Shown here: in pieces, positions 1 to 8,489 of the stretch
Position numbering within the stretch: the first letter of the stretch is position 1
Layout: each line of letters begins with the position of its first letter
Source: Pullibacteroides sp964436335
Lineage (GTDB): Bacteria; Bacteroidota; Bacteroidia; Bacteroidales; P3
Assembly (NCBI GenBank): GCA_964436335.1
Contig: CAYTCD010000020.1
Coordinates: 1 to 25,153, forward strand
DNA: 25,153 nt
Reading direction: 5' to 3'
Program-made: the position numbers and the translations under genes
The notes under the pieces: model-generated
Database searches by the model: none
The model's input: the letters and a program-made list of their open reading frames with translations, nothing else
What the model was told of the DNA's origin: nothing

Positions 1-48
1 ATAGGCGTTATCGCCGCTATTCTGGTTGCCTATGTATTTTTTCATTAA
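1..48 (+). CDS. C-terminal end of an upstream membrane protein (partial)
   Basis: Frame 1 is open from the window edge to a TAA at 46-48 and encodes about fifteen residues, IGVIAAILVAYVFFH. The stretch is strongly hydrophobic, as expected for the last transmembrane helix of an inner-membrane protein. It overlaps the start of the T9SS plug gene, so the two are probably co-transcribed. With so few residues no family can be named, and a chance open frame cannot be excluded. Confidence 0.4.
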   Translation: MGVIAAILVAYVFFH

Positions 49-1297
49 ACATTCTTTTACAAAGTGGACGGTTGCGGTATGGACCGCCCTTCTGCCGTTT
101 CTTTTCCAAATTCTGCCGGCACAGACCGGCTTCGGTTCGGTTCAGGTGATTTCTTCTAACCGGGAATACAGGGATCTGCCCGCCATCAATCTCAAGGGCG
201 GTGATTATCTTGAGGTGAGCTTCGACGATCTGCAAGACCGCGACATGAGCCTGCGCTACCGGGTGGTGATGCTCAACACCGACGGCACGGTTTCCGACCT
301 ACGGGAAATCGAATATTTTTCGGGGATAAACAAAACCGATATCACCGAAGTGGACTATTCTTTCAACACACGCTCCAACTACGCGCATTATGCCTTTCGG
401 TTTCCCGATAAAGGCAGAGGCGTAAAACTTTCGGGCGCGTACCGTTTCGAAATTTTCAACACAAACCGGCCCGATGACGTTTTGTTGCGTATTCCGTTTA
501 TGGTATGCGAGCCCTCGGTACAGATAGCCACCGACATAAAGGTGCCCATGCGCGTGGAATGGCGGCTTTCCAGACAGGAACTCGCCGTAGTGGTGGATGC
601 GACCAAAACACCGTTCCGCATCACGCAGGCAGACCGTTGCCTGCAGGTTTTTGCCCAACAGAACATAAACACAATGACCATACGCCGTTTGCCGATGCTT
701 TTTCAGGTAGGCAACCGCTACGAATACAAAGACAAGGCAGAGATGGTGTTCGACGGTCTCAACGAGTTCCGCAATTTCGATATCCGCCCCCTCAATTACG
801 CCGGAAGGGGCGTGGAAAGGATGCACGTGTCCGGCGATAGGTGGAATGCCCTTCTGGAACGGCAGAAAAGCCGGGAATACACGCCCTATGTAAACAACGA
901 CGACATAAACGGCAATTTTGCAGTGAAAGCCGAAAACATGGAGAACTCCGCTCTGGAGGCCGAATACGTGAACGTGCATTTTGTATTGGAAGCCGAAAGG
1001 CAGCCCTTGCAGGAATATTATGTTATCGGAAAATTCAACGATTGGCAATGCAACGAACAAAGCCGCATGACCTATCTGCCCGCACAACGCGCCTACACGC
1101 TGAGTCTGCCCATCAAACAAGGATTCTACGATTACATGTTTGCCTGCCGTACCCAAGACGGACTGCATATTCCCTATGTGGAAGGCAATTTTCAGGAAAC
1201 CGAAAACGATTACTATATCTATGTCTTTTATCGTGAACCGGGCGGACGTTACGACCGCCTTATCGGTATAGAGAAAACCAACAGCCGCAACAGATAA
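32..1297 (+). CDS. Type IX secretion system plug protein (DUF5103 family)
   Basis: This is the roughly 421-residue secreted protein formerly called DUF5103 and now known as the T9SS plug. In Flavobacterium the plug seals the periplasmic side of the SprA outer-membrane channel when no substrate is passing. An N-terminal signal peptide (basic residues, then a hydrophobic core ending near ILPAQ, residues 1 to about 31) sends it to the periplasm. The middle is beta-rich. The C-terminal third carries the family's carbohydrate-module-like segment (VIGKFNDW, then NRMTY-like text) and the ending ETENDYYIYVFYREPGGRYD, which I recognise from the family. I chose the ATG at 32 over the in-frame TTG at 26 because the signal peptide begins there. 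The start overlaps the stop of the upstream gene by 17 bases. It fits with the T9SS cargo encoded at 15557. Confidence 0.88.
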   Translation: MYFFIKHSFTKWTVAVWTALLPFLFQILPAQTGFGSVQVISSNREYRDLPAINLKGGDYLEVSFDDLQDRDMSLRYRVVMLNTDGTVSDLREIEYFSGINKTDITEVDYSFNTRSNYAHYAFRFPDKGRGVKLSGAYRFEIFNTNRPDDVLLRIPFMVCEPSVQIATDIKVPMRVEWRLSRQELAVVVDATKTPFRITQADRCLQVFAQQNINTMTIRRLPMLFQVGNRYEYKDKAEMVFDGLNEFRNFDIRPLNYAGRGVERMHVSGDRWNALLERQKSREYTPYVNNDDINGNFAVKAENMENSALEAEYVNVHFVLEAERQPLQEYYVIGKFNDWQCNEQSRMTYLPAQRAYTLSLPIKQGFYDYMFACRTQDGLHIPYVEGNFQETENDYYIYVFYREPGGRYDRLIGIEKTNSRNR

Positions 1298-1301
1298 GCG
1301 T

Positions 1302-2738
1302 ATGGAAAAGCTAAGGCAATTATACAGGGAGTGGAAAGGTTCGGAAGCCGGAAACGTAATGCTCCTGCCTGCTTCCGGTTCCCACCGCAAATACTACCGC
1401 ATCGAATCGCAGGGAACAACGGTATTGGGTGCCGTAAACGAAAGTGTGGAAGAAAACGAAGCCTATCTTTCCTTTACCCGGCAATTCAGAAAAGAAAACC
1501 TGCCTGTTCCGGAAGTTTTGGCCGTCAGTGCAGACAAAACCGCCTATCTTGTGGAAGATTTGGGCGACACCACGCTGTTTTCCCTTTTGCCGGATCCTTG
1601 GCCGGAAACAATACCCGACACCATTCAACAGCTTTACCGCAAGGTGCTCGACAATCTGGTGCGTTTTCAAACCGCCGCCTTTCCCCAAGGACTGGACTAT
1701 ACGCATGTATATCCAGTGGCTGCATTCGACCGCACCGCCATGCAGTGGGATCTGAATTATTTCAAGTATTTCTTTCTCCGTTTGAGCGGCATTGAGTTTT
1801 CGGAAGACTCATTGCAAAGAGATTTTGACCGGCTTTGCGATTTTTTGAACCGCAAAAAACAGGTATATTTCCTTTACCGCGATTTCCAGTCGCGCAACAT
1901 CATGGTAAAAGACCACAACCCATGGTTCATCGACTTTCAGGGGGGGAGAAAAGGACCCTTGGCCTACGATGCAGCTTCCTTGCTCTATGATGCCAAAGCC
2001 TCCCTGCCCGCCGGTTTCAGGGAAAACCTGCTGAACACATACATGGAAACGGCCTCCCGGTATATTCCCGATTTTGACAAAGCCGAATTCAAAAAAGAGT
2101 TTTATGCCTGTGTCTTGCTACGGATTATGCAGGCAATGGGTGCATATGGATTGCGGGGCTTTCACGAAAAGAAAAGCCTTTTTCTGCAAAGCATTCCCTA
2201 TGCGATACGCAATCTGGCCTTTCTCCGCACATCGGGTCTTCTGCCTTTGGACATGCCGGAAATAGAAAGAATCATACGGATATTGGAAAAGTCGCCTTGG
2301 GCCAGGTTTTCCAAACCCGCCTCCCCTGCCCTTACCATACACATATGCAGTTTTTCGTTCCACAACGGATTGCCGCCCGCCCAAGACGAACATGGCGGCG
2401 GATTTGTTTTCGACTGCCGCTTCTTGCCCAATCCCGGCCGTTTGGCGCAATATAAAACGCTTACCGGCCGTCATCCGCAAGTGCAGAAGTTTTTTGCCGC
2501 GCACAATGAGATGGCTTCTTTTCTGCAAAACAGTTTTGAGTTGCTTAAACCGGCGATCCTTAACTATATAGAACGGAATTTCAACAGTCTCAGCATCGCT
2601 TTCGGTTGCACAGGCGGCCAGCACCGTTCGGTGTATTGCGCCGAACAGACCAAAATCTGGATAGAGCGCACCTTCGAGGTAAAAGTACACCTGAGCCATC
2701 TTGCCCATCCCGAGGAATCGGGCATCGTGCACGGTTGA
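1302..2738 (+). CDS. Sugar/aminoglycoside-type phosphotransferase fused to a RapZ C-terminal domain
   Basis: This 478-residue protein has two parts. Residues 1 to about 330 form an APH-fold kinase resembling the MurNAc/GlcNAc 1-kinase AmgK. The catalytic loop is YRDFQSRN (Asp194) and the metal-binding motif is IDFQGG (Asp211), followed by GPLAYDAASLLYD as in AmgK-like enzymes. Residues about 345-478 match the C-terminal domain of RapZ, with FRFLPNP-like text (here CRFLPNPG) and the signature GCTGGQHRS (435-443). In E. coli RapZ this domain binds glucosamine-6-phosphate and RNA. The nucleotide-binding N-terminal domain of RapZ is absent and the kinase takes its place. The gene starts 4 bases after the plug gene and is probably in its operon. 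A role in amino-sugar or cell-wall sensing is inference; the substrate cannot be read from the sequence. Confidence 0.85.
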   Translation: MEKLRQLYREWKGSEAGNVMLLPASGSHRKYYRIESQGTTVLGAVNESVEENEAYLSFTRQFRKENLPVPEVLAVSADKTAYLVEDLGDTTLFSLLPDPWPETIPDTIQQLYRKVLDNLVRFQTAAFPQGLDYTHVYPVAAFDRTAMQWDLNYFKYFFLRLSGIEFSEDSLQRDFDRLCDFLNRKKQVYFLYRDFQSRNIMVKDHNPWFIDFQGGRKGPLAYDAASLLYDAKASLPAGFRENLLNTYMETASRYIPDFDKAEFKKEFYACVLLRIMQAMGAYGLRGFHEKKSLFLQSIPYAIRNLAFLRTSGLLPLDMPEIERIIRILEKSPWARFSKPASPALTIHICSFSFHNGLPPAQDEHGGGFVFDCRFLPNPGRLAQYKTLTGRHPQVQKFFAAHNEMASFLQNSFELLKPAILNYIERNFNSLSIAFGCTGGQHRSVYCAEQTKIWIERTFEVKVHLSHLAHPEESGIVHG

Positions 2739-2765
2739 CCGAATCAGCTTTTTGGATTACCTTTG
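2735..2765 (+). promoter_or_regulatory. Bacteroidota-type promoter for the two-TM protein gene
   Basis: A perfect TAnnTTTG -7 box, TACCTTTG, lies at 2758-2765. A TTG at 2735-2737 sits 20 bases upstream, the expected place for the -33 element. The box is 22 bases before the ATG at 2788. The -33 part overlaps the stop codon of the kinase-RapZ gene, so the next gene can be transcribed independently. Confidence 0.6.
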
Positions 2766-2787
2766 CTTTCTGTTAATTGTATCCCTT

Positions 2788-3894
2788 ATGGAAACCAACG
2801 AAACGACCCCACAACAAAATTTTGATATGCTGGCCGGCATCGCCGCCTTTTTCCGTTCCATCAAAAACGGAATCGTGTGCTTTTTCAAATGGCTCGGCAT
2901 AGCCGCGGTGTGGATTTTCAATGTCCATATCCGCTATTTTTTCATCTTCCTATGCCTGCTGCTCGCCTGCGGTATTTTTTTCCGATATACCCGCAACGAA
3001 GAAAAAACCATTTCGGGCGAAGCGATGGTATATTGCAACGGGTTCGACAACTTTACCCTGGATCAAGTGGTAACAAAGCTCAACGACGCTTTTCACCGGG
3101 GCAATACGGAGGATTTGGCCAACATGCTGCACCTTTCTTACGATGACTGCCGGAGACTGAAGGAAGTTTCGTTAAGTGTGGGCGTTGATTCCGACAATGA
3201 CGGCCTTCCCAATAATTTCCGTCAAAAAAACAAGTTCCGCCCGGACACCTATACAAAAGGGCAAATCGTAAAAACCAAACAGAAAGGCGAAGTATTGGAA
3301 AGGATTCCCAAAGAAGTAAAGATTCCCGATCTGGCTTCTATCAGGATAAGCGTTGCCGGCCTTGAAACCAGCTTTTTCACAAAAGCGGCCGACACAATTC
3401 TATACTTCCTGAACCATCAACCCGATCTAACGAAACAATACCGTGCCTATATCGCGGGATTGGAACAAACCTGCCTGAACTATACACGCCAAATCACATT
3501 GCTCGACAGCCTGGCCAGCATCGAATACCTCGAAAACACCAGAAAGGCGAAAAGCGCGCCCCCTAAGGACCTTTTCATGGCCGGCATGCTATCCTCAAGC
3601 AGGGATCTCTCAGCCGAAGAGGTAAGCAAACTCGCTTCCCAGCACTCGTTCTATTACGAAGACATTCTTTCGCTCGACGAAGAACGCGCCAAAATACAGC
3701 AACGTTTCGAGATAGCCACTGCGCCTGTTTCGGTGCTTTCCGACTTCGTACCCCTTGCATCCTTCCATGTTTCCGCATGGAAACTCACCGCGCTTTACAC
3801 TGCTATGCTCATCACCCTTGTTATAGGCGCTTTTTGGGATAACCGAAAAACAATTATCGCCTATATCAAGGAACAGCGCGGCAAAAGGATATAG
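2788..3894 (+). CDS. Two-transmembrane periplasmic protein with Wzz-like topology, function unknown
   Basis: This 368-residue protein has a hydrophobic helix at about residues 30-70 and a second near the C-terminus (about 332-348). Between them is a roughly 250-residue domain predicted to lie in the periplasm. It includes a helical, charged stretch (about 195-300) with ISVAGLETSFFTKAADTILYFLN. That topology and the motif resemble chain-length determinant (Wzz/GumC) proteins, but I see no proline-rich motif before the second helix, so the family is not certain. Residues 134-143 (DSDNDGLPNN) form an isolated DxDxDG loop of the kind that binds calcium in thrombospondin type 3 repeats. I used the ATG at 2788 because a consensus promoter precedes it; an in-frame TTG at 2701 lies inside the previous gene. 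The end faces the 3' end of clpB, 17 bases away. Confidence 0.75.
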   Translation: METNETTPQQNFDMLAGIAAFFRSIKNGIVCFFKWLGIAAVWIFNVHIRYFFIFLCLLLACGIFFRYTRNEEKTISGEAMVYCNGFDNFTLDQVVTKLNDAFHRGNTEDLANMLHLSYDDCRRLKEVSLSVGVDSDNDGLPNNFRQKNKFRPDTYTKGQIVKTKQKGEVLERIPKEVKIPDLASIRISVAGLETSFFTKAADTILYFLNHQPDLTKQYRAYIAGLEQTCLNYTRQITLLDSLASIEYLENTRKAKSAPPKDLFMAGMLSSSRDLSAEEVSKLASQHSFYYEDILSLDEERAKIQQRFEIATAPVSVLSDFVPLASFHVSAWKLTALYTAMLITLVIGAFWDNRKTIIAYIKEQRGKRI

Positions 3895-3911
3895 CTACCG
3901 CAAGCCTTTCG

Positions 3912-6447
3912 CTATCTGTTGTACAGCACATACTTCCCTTCAAACACATCAAGGCACACGTTCTTGTCTTTTTCTACCTGTCCGGCTAAAATCATCTTCG
4001 ACATCTCGTTGATGACATGCTGTTGGATAAACCGCTTTACCGGACGTGCGCCGTACTGCGGATCATAAGCCCGTTCGGCTATATCCTTATAAACCGCTTC
4101 AGCAATGGAAAAACGGTATCCGTTCTTCTCCATCATGGCCGCCACACGGCTCATTTGCAAACGTACCACATCCAAAATCTGACTGCGGTCGAGCGGCATG
4201 AACACAATGGTTTCGTCCACACGGTTCAGAAATTCCGGACGCATCCGCTGCCTAAGTTCCTCCAACACTTCTTTACGGCTTTTTCGTAAGCCTTTTCCTC
4301 TTCGCCCGGCTTCATATCCTCAAAAGCCTGCCGGATATGGGAAGCCCCCAGATTGGAGGTCATGATTACAATCGTGTTCTTGAAATCGGCCACACGCCCT
4401 TTATTGTCGGTAAGGCGACCGTCGTCGAGCACCTGCAGAAGAATGTTGAACACATCAGGATGCGCCTTTTCTATTTCATCGAGCAACACCACCGAATATT
4501 GACGGCGACTACCATAAGCGTTACAGTCTGCTTTTATTGGTATTCAGACATATCGATGCGCACCATCTCATTCTCATCGTTAAAGAGGTAATCGGCCAAA
4601 GCCTTGGCAAGTTCGGTCTTACCTACGCCCGTGGTTCCCAAAAAGATGAACGAACCGATGGGTCTGTTTTCATCACCCAAACCGGCACGGCTGCGGCGGA
4701 TGGCATCGGAAATGGAGCGGATGGCTTCATCCTGTCCGATAACCCTTCGATGGAGTTCTTCCTCTATATGCAACAACTTTTCACGCTCGCTCTGCAACAT
4801 GCGGCTCAATGGAATTCCCGTCCAACGCGACACCACATCGGCGATTTCCTCTCCCCCCACTTCTTCCTTTATCATCGAACCCTCTTTCTGCGTTTCCTGT
4901 AGCCGGGCCTTGAGTTCCTCCACTTTCTTTTCGGCTTCCTTGATACGTCCGTAACGCAATTCGGCCACTTTTTCGTAGTTGCCCGCACGCTCCGCCTGTC
5001 CGGCCTCGAACTTATACCTTTCGATGGCATCAAGTTGTGCCTGAATACCGTCAACCGTTTCCTTCTCGGCTTGCCAACGGGCCTTCATGCTGTCGCGTTC
5101 CACCGATAGATTGGCAATCTCCGCTTTGATTTCCTGCAGTTTACTAGGCTCTTTTTCGCGTTTAACCGCCTCGCGTTCAATTTCCAGCTGCCGGATCCGG
5201 CGTTCTATCTCGTCTAATTTTTCGGGCACCGAATCTATTTCCAAACGGAGTTTTGCCGCAGCCTCATCCACAAGGTCTATCGCCTTGTCGGGCAAAAAAC
5301 GGTCGGTGATATAACGGTGCGAAAGTTCCACGGCCGCAATCAGGGCCTCGTCTTTGATACGCACATGGTGATGCGTCTCGTAACGTTCCTTCAGGCCACG
5401 GAGTATCGAAATGCTGTCTTCCACACTCGGTTCTCCCACATAAACGGTTTGGAAACGACGCTCCAAGGCTTTGTCTTTTTCAAAATACTTCTGGTATTCA
5501 CCCAAAGTGGTGGCTCCCACCGCGCGGAGTTCACCCCTGGCAAGCGCAGGCTTGAGGATATTGGCCGCATCCATCGCCCCCTCTCCGCCGACTTCTCCCA
5601 CCAAAGTGTGAATTTCGTCGATAACGAGAATGATTTCGCCTTCCGACTGAATCACCTCCTTGACCACACTCTTGAGCCGTTCCTCAAATTCGCCCTTGTA
5701 CTTGGCACCCGCCACCAACGCCCCCATGTCGAGCGAAAAGATACGTTTCGACTTCAGGCCTTCCGCCACATCGCCGCTCACGATACGTTGCGCCAGTCCT
5801 TCGGCAATGGCCGTTTTACCCACACCGGGTTCACCAATCAACAAAGGATTGTTTTTGGTACGACGGCTGAGAATCTGCAACACACGTCTTATTTCCTCAT
5901 CGCGGCCGATAACCGGGTCAAGTTTACCCTTACGCGCCATATCGTTCAGATCACGGGCATACTTGCTCAATGCCTGGTAGGTGCTTTCCGCATTCGGATC
6001 ACGGGCGGCCGCGCCTTTGCGAAGTTCCTGAACGGCGGCCTTAATCTCGCTTTCCGACACACCGGCTTCCCTGAGGAGTGCCGCGGCCGGGGCATTTTGC
6101 TCCATCAAAGCCAACAAAAGCACTTCGAGCGTAACATATTCGTCACCGAAAGTCTTGGTCAGATTCTGCGCCTTGAACAGGATCTGCTCAGAAACAGGCG
6201 TGAGATAAGGTCTGTCCGTTCCGCTCACCTTGGGCATCGCCTCTATCCGTGCATCCACCGCACGGGACACGGACAATGGTTCCACGCCGGTTTTCTTGAA
6301 AAGGAACGGCAAGATATGTTCATCGGCCAGCAAAAGCCCTTTGAGAAGATGGACATCATCTACCGCTTGGCTTTGCCGGGAGGATGCTACTTCTACCGCT
6401 TTTTGAATGGCTTCTTGTGCTTTGATGGTGAAATTATCGAAATTCAT
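3912..6447 (-). pseudogene. clpB: ClpB disaggregase gene broken by a 58-base loss and a one-base frameshift
   Basis: Intact ClpB is a hexameric AAA+ disaggregase working with DnaK. The 5' part (6447-4534, 637 residues) is normal. It starts MNFDNFTIKAQEAIQKA and has the Clp-N domain, NBD1 with GEPGVGKT, the coiled-coil middle domain and the NBD2 Walker A GTTGVGKT, then stops right after MSEYQ. The second piece resumes with RRQYSVVLLDEIEKAHPDVF (Walker B, in a frame open from about 4507 to 4226). The third (about 4270-3912) carries RPEFLNRVDETIVF to the end. Against E. coli ClpB, 38 bases stand where 96 are expected between SEYQ and YSV, so about 58 are missing, including the GYVG pore loop. 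One base is lost near 4268-4273. Adding 59 bases back gives 865 codons, the normal length. The start at 6447 fits ClpB; the in-frame ATG at 6501 is less likely. True decay or assembly error are both possible. Confidence 0.85.
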
Positions 6448-6565
6448 GGTCTTGTTTTTTGTGTTTCGCCGCAGCCCCTTATAGGCAACGGCATCTTCCA
6501 TCCAGTCAAAAACCTTGCCGAGAAATTATTCATGAAATTTTGTCATAATTGAAAGATTTTACAAC

Positions 6566-6596
6566 GAAAATTATTGCCAAAATGACATAAAAACAA
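6566..6596 (-). promoter_or_regulatory. Likely clpB promoter
   Basis: On the minus strand, TTG (plus positions 6594-6596) is followed after 20 bases by TAATTTTC (6566-6573). That is one mismatch from the Bacteroidota -7 consensus TAnnTTTG. It would give a leader of roughly 110 bases before the clpB start at 6447. I saw no CIRCE element (TTAGCACTC inverted repeat) in the region 6448-6683. Confidence 0.45.
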
Positions 6597-6658
6597 TCCG
6601 CAACACATCGAAAGCAACGCTATGGAAACCTCATCGGCAAACATCCCGAAATTCTTCC

Positions 6659-6666
6659 TACATTTG
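6659..6666 (+). promoter_or_regulatory. -7 promoter element for the secreted-protein/alkD/addBA run
   Basis: TACATTTG is an exact TAnnTTTG box 17 bases before the ATG at 6684. No clear TTG is seen 19-21 bases upstream, so the -33 half is weak. It is the only convincing promoter I see ahead of the five-gene run that ends with addA. Confidence 0.45.
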
Positions 6667-6683
6667 TAGATACTGCTTAAAAA

Positions 6684-7694
6684 ATGCAATCAAGACATTT
6701 CTTCAATGGCAAAATCTGCCTGAAAACACTTCTGTTCCTTATCGGTTGGGGAGGCGCGGCGAACCTCTACGCCCAATCCATCCCGGCCGACAGTCTGTCG
6801 GGACAAGTGGCGGAACTGAACAGGCTTTTCGCCAAAATCTACACCTGCCCGCCCGATGAACGCTGGAACGCGAGCGACAGTTTTCAACTGATGGCCAAAA
6901 CGGTGATGGAAGACTATGCCGAAACAGATTTTCCGTTTGAACGCATCCGGCAGATCAACTATTTCAAAGCCGACGACGGCAGTTTCCGCATACTCAACTG
7001 GGGTATTCCCCACGAAGAAGGCACTGTTTCCTACAAAGCCTTGCTGCAGGTTAAAAGGGCGTCAAAAAAAGACCATGTGCTGTACGAGATGTCGGATATG
7101 TCGCTCTACCAGCCCTATCCCGAACAAATCACCTGCACGCCCCAAAACTGGTGGGGCGCATTCTACTACACCTGCATCGAAAAGAAAGCCGGCAGCCGCA
7201 CCTACTACACTTTTCTGGGTTGGAATGCAGGACAGCCCCTCTACCAGCAAAGCGTTATCGAGGTAATGACCCTCAAACCCAACGGGGAGGTGCAGTTCGG
7301 GGCTTCGATATTCGGTAACCGCGGACGGATTCCCGGCACGGAAAAGATCGACAAGAGCCGCAAAGACGCCGACACAAAGCGCGTGGTGTTCCGTTTCGGA
7401 AAAAAAACGGGCATGATTCTCCGTTACGACTACCAAAGCTATGTAACGCGCACCGACAAAACAAAAAAAACGGAGAAGAAAGCCAACATGATTGTTTTTG
7501 ACCGACTTGTGCCCGAACAGATGTCGATGGCCGACGATTACGCCTATTACATACCCGAAGGTGGCGCCTACCAGGCCTATGTTTGGGAAAACAACCGCTG
7601 GCGATTGGAAACCGATGTGATTGCCCGCAATCCTGACCCGAACCGGAAACGAAAGAAAAACACCCCGGGCGAAAGACGTTTCTTTACCGATTAA
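6684..7694 (+). CDS. Secreted protein of unknown function
   Basis: This 336-residue protein has a signal peptide (about residues 1-30: basic start, hydrophobic LLFLIGWGGAANLYAQ, cleavage after AQ). The mature part is rich in Tyr, Trp and Phe and looks like an all-beta or mixed extracytoplasmic domain (for example NWWGAFYYTCIE and YYTFLGWNAG). The C-terminal tail is short and basic (NPDPNRKRKKNTPGERR). I do not recognise a characterised family. There is no lipobox cysteine and no T9SS sorting domain, so periplasmic residence is most likely. It starts 17 bases after a consensus -7 box and ends 9 bases before the alkD-like gene, so it probably heads the run that includes addBA. What it has to do with DNA repair, if anything, is unknown. 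Confidence 0.75.
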   Translation: MQSRHFFNGKICLKTLLFLIGWGGAANLYAQSIPADSLSGQVAELNRLFAKIYTCPPDERWNASDSFQLMAKTVMEDYAETDFPFERIRQINYFKADDGSFRILNWGIPHEEGTVSYKALLQVKRASKKDHVLYEMSDMSLYQPYPEQITCTPQNWWGAFYYTCIEKKAGSRTYYTFLGWNAGQPLYQQSVIEVMTLKPNGEVQFGASIFGNRGRIPGTEKIDKSRKDADTKRVVFRFGKKTGMILRYDYQSYVTRTDKTKKTEKKANMIVFDRLVPEQMSMADDYAYYIPEGGAYQAYVWENNRWRLETDVIARNPDPNRKRKKNTPGERRFFTD

Positions 7695-7703
7695 CCTGTT
7701 CAA

Positions 7704-8489
7704 ATGAAGCCAATCTCCCACCCCGCCTCCGGACTGGGGGCACAGATACGCCACGAATTCGAGACCCTTGCCGCCCAAAACGGGGAAGAGAAAAAGCGTG
7801 TCTTGCAGTCTTTTTTCAAAACCGGAAAAGGCGAATACGGCGAAGGCGATTTATTTTATGGCGTTACCGTACCGCAGACAAGAACCTTGGCCAGACAATA
7901 CCAAAAAGAGCTGGAGCAGGACGGCGGGGCGGTCTTGAAGGAATTGATGCGCGACCCCCGCCACGAATGCCGGCTGTTGGCCTTGCTGTTTTTGGTGCGG
8001 CAGATGGAAAAAGCCGATGATGCGAAAGCCGACACCATCTACCGTTTCTACATGAAACACACGGCATATATCAACAACTGGGATCTGGTGGATTTGAGCG
8101 CACCGCAGGTAGTGGGCGCATTCCTCTTGCGCCGCAAGGACTGGAAGATACTCAGGGAATACGCCCAAAGCCCCCATCTTTGGACACAACGGATAGCCAT
8201 GGTATCCACCTTCGCCTTTATCAAGGCCGGCGACACCAAACCGGTTTACGCCATAGCCGACCTTTTGCTGCAACACCCACACGACCTGATACAGAAAGCC
8301 ACCGGCTGGATGCTCCGCGAGGCCGGAAAAAGAGTGTCGCACCAAGAAGAGGTAAGCTACCTCTCGCAAAAGCGCAAGGCCTCCGAACCGGCGCGCTGCA
8401 ACATCATGCCCCGCACCATGCTGCGTTATGCCATAGAACATTTTCCCGAACCTCTGCGAACCCGTTTTTTAAAAGGCCTTGTCGAATGA
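7704..8489 (+). CDS. DNA alkylation repair protein, AlkD-type DNA glycosylase
   Basis: This 261-residue HEAT-repeat protein belongs to the AlkD family, which removes 3-methyl- and 7-methyl-purines, including bulky cationic adducts, without flipping the base. The landmark residues are present: NNWDLVD gives Trp126 and Asp130 with the same spacing as Trp109 and Asp113 of Bacillus cereus AlkD. LWTQRIAMV gives Arg163 (Arg148 equivalent) and GWMLREAG gives Trp202 (Trp187 equivalent). The N-terminal FFKTGKGEYGEGDLFYGV is also typical. These positions come from hand alignment from memory. The stop overlaps the next start as ATGA, so translational coupling is likely. All key residues are kept, so an active enzyme is expected. 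Confidence 0.88.
   Translation: MKPISHPASGLGAQIRHEFETLAAQNGEEKKRVLQSFFKTGKGEYGEGDLFYGVTVPQTRTLARQYQKELEQDGGAVLKELMRDPRHECRLLALLFLVRQMEKADDAKADTIYRFYMKHTAYINNWDLVDLSAPQVVGAFLLRRKDWKILREYAQSPHLWTQRIAMVSTFAFIKAGDTKPVYAIADLLLQHPHDLIQKATGWMLREAGKRVSHQEEVSYLSQKRKASEPARCNIMPRTMLRYAIEHFPEPLRTRFLKGLVE

Noticed and set aside
299..1390. A 363-codon open frame on the minus strand opposite the T9SS plug gene
   Set aside because: It is antisense to a well-recognised family gene, shows no coherent domain and is explained by codon bias.
2701..2787. Upstream TTG start for the two-TM protein
   Set aside because: It lies inside the kinase-RapZ gene, and the consensus promoter at 2735-2765 falls between it and the ATG at 2788.
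3187..3216. Calcium-binding type DxDxDG loop (DSDNDGLPNN) in the two-TM protein
   Set aside because: A single copy without the repeats that make thrombospondin type 3 domains. It is interesting but too little to assign calcium binding.
4499..4536. Programmed frameshift as an explanation for the clpB break
   Set aside because: No slippery heptamer is seen, about 58 coding bases including the pore loop are absent, and a second shift follows. Recoding cannot restore the protein.
5317..6552. A 411-codon open frame on the plus strand opposite clpB
   Set aside because: It lies entirely over the clpB coding strand, has no family features and mirrors clpB codon structure. It is a shadow frame.
6541..6587. 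Inverted repeat TGTCAT / ATGACA between clpB and the secreted-protein gene
   Set aside because: Six bases with a 35-base gap is weak, and it does not match CIRCE or another heat-shock operator I know.
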